12,607 nucleotides of DNA, taken from JBBIOI01 sp037443425 (GTDB lineage Bacteria > Desulfobacterota > BSN033 > UBA1163). Shown in pieces: positions 12,487-12,607 of this stretch. The notes under the pieces were generated by a model. The model was not told the origin of the DNA. It ran no database searches and was given only the letters and a program-made list of their open reading frames with translations. The DNA is taken from positions 1 through 12,607 of the forward strand of contig JBBIOI010000098.1 of NCBI GenBank assembly GCA_037443425.1, given 5' to 3'. Position 1 is the stretch's first letter. Each line of letters begins with the position of its first letter. The translations under genes were made by a program, and so were the position numbers.

Positions 12487-12607
12487 GTAGTAATGAAAAA
12501 GGCACCAAAAATAGTAATGGTGGTTCACCTCGAAATATAGTCTTTCTTTATCTCTTCAGATTTTTTTTAACTCCAGAGACAGGAAGAATTTAGTTTTTGC
12601 TATAGTA

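Noticed and set aside
12511..12522. GGTG-GTT-CACC hairpin near the right end
   Set aside because: A four-pair stem with no T-run directly after it; too weak to call a terminator.
12493..12540. Short frame after the CxxC protein
   Set aside because: Only 15 codons with no support beyond a weak GGTAG-like upstream site.
1..12607. CRISPR array, tRNA, rRNA, complete insertion sequence or phage genes
   Set aside because: No regularly spaced repeats, RNA gene signatures, transposase or integrase frames were seen.

Overview
This window is a chemotaxis and flagellar gene cluster from an AT-rich Gram-negative bacterium (roughly 35% GC by eye). All recognisable genes lie on the + strand. The layout is cheD(end)-cheB-fliL, an unknown gene, two sigma-54 activators, then flgB-flgC-fliE-fliF-fliG-fliH-fliI-fliJ. 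Sigma-54 promoters and FleQ/FlrC-type activators at flagellar genes suggest a proteobacterial lineage, most likely deltaproteobacterial (Desulfobacterota), or a neighbouring phylum such as Nitrospirota. The sequence alone does not settle which.

Region 1 (1-1941): the C-terminal part of CheD, a complete CheB response-regulator methylesterase, and a FliL-type stator-associated protein.

Region 2 (1942-2933): an AG-core sigma-54 promoter (2185-2200) drives a 147-residue protein I cannot name. After it come degenerate repeat-like sequence bracketed by a 15-bp direct repeat, then a near-consensus sigma-70 promoter (2878-2906) whose -35 box lies under a GTCA-N6-TGAC dyad.

Region 3 (2934-5904): two NtrC-family activators. 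The first, from the sigma-70 promoter, has a FleQ-like recognition helix and a complete phospho-acceptor pocket. The second has an FlrC/FleR-like DNA-binding end and a decayed receiver domain. Between them are a second GTCA-N6-TGAC dyad inside a 16-bp inverted repeat and a sigma-54 promoter (4470-4485).

Region 4 (5920-12170): a tightly packed operon for the proximal rod (FlgB, FlgC), MS ring and its rod adaptor (FliF, FliE), rotor switch (FliG), and export ATPase complex (FliH, FliI, FliJ). Intergenic gaps run from short overlaps to 17 bases. It is probably co-transcribed with the second activator.

Region 5 (12171-12607): the operon ends at fliJ. A higher-GC small CxxC protein follows; nothing else is supported.

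Proposed circuit (inference): activator 1, made from sigma-70, binds FleQ-type boxes, both at its own -35 (possible autorepression) and upstream of the activator 2/flgB promoter (activation with sigma-54). Activator 2 then reinforces flagellar expression. Compared with Pseudomonas FleQ/FleSR and Vibrio FlrA/FlrBC, the phosphorylatable and non-phosphorylatable receivers appear exchanged, and no histidine kinase gene sits between the two activators.
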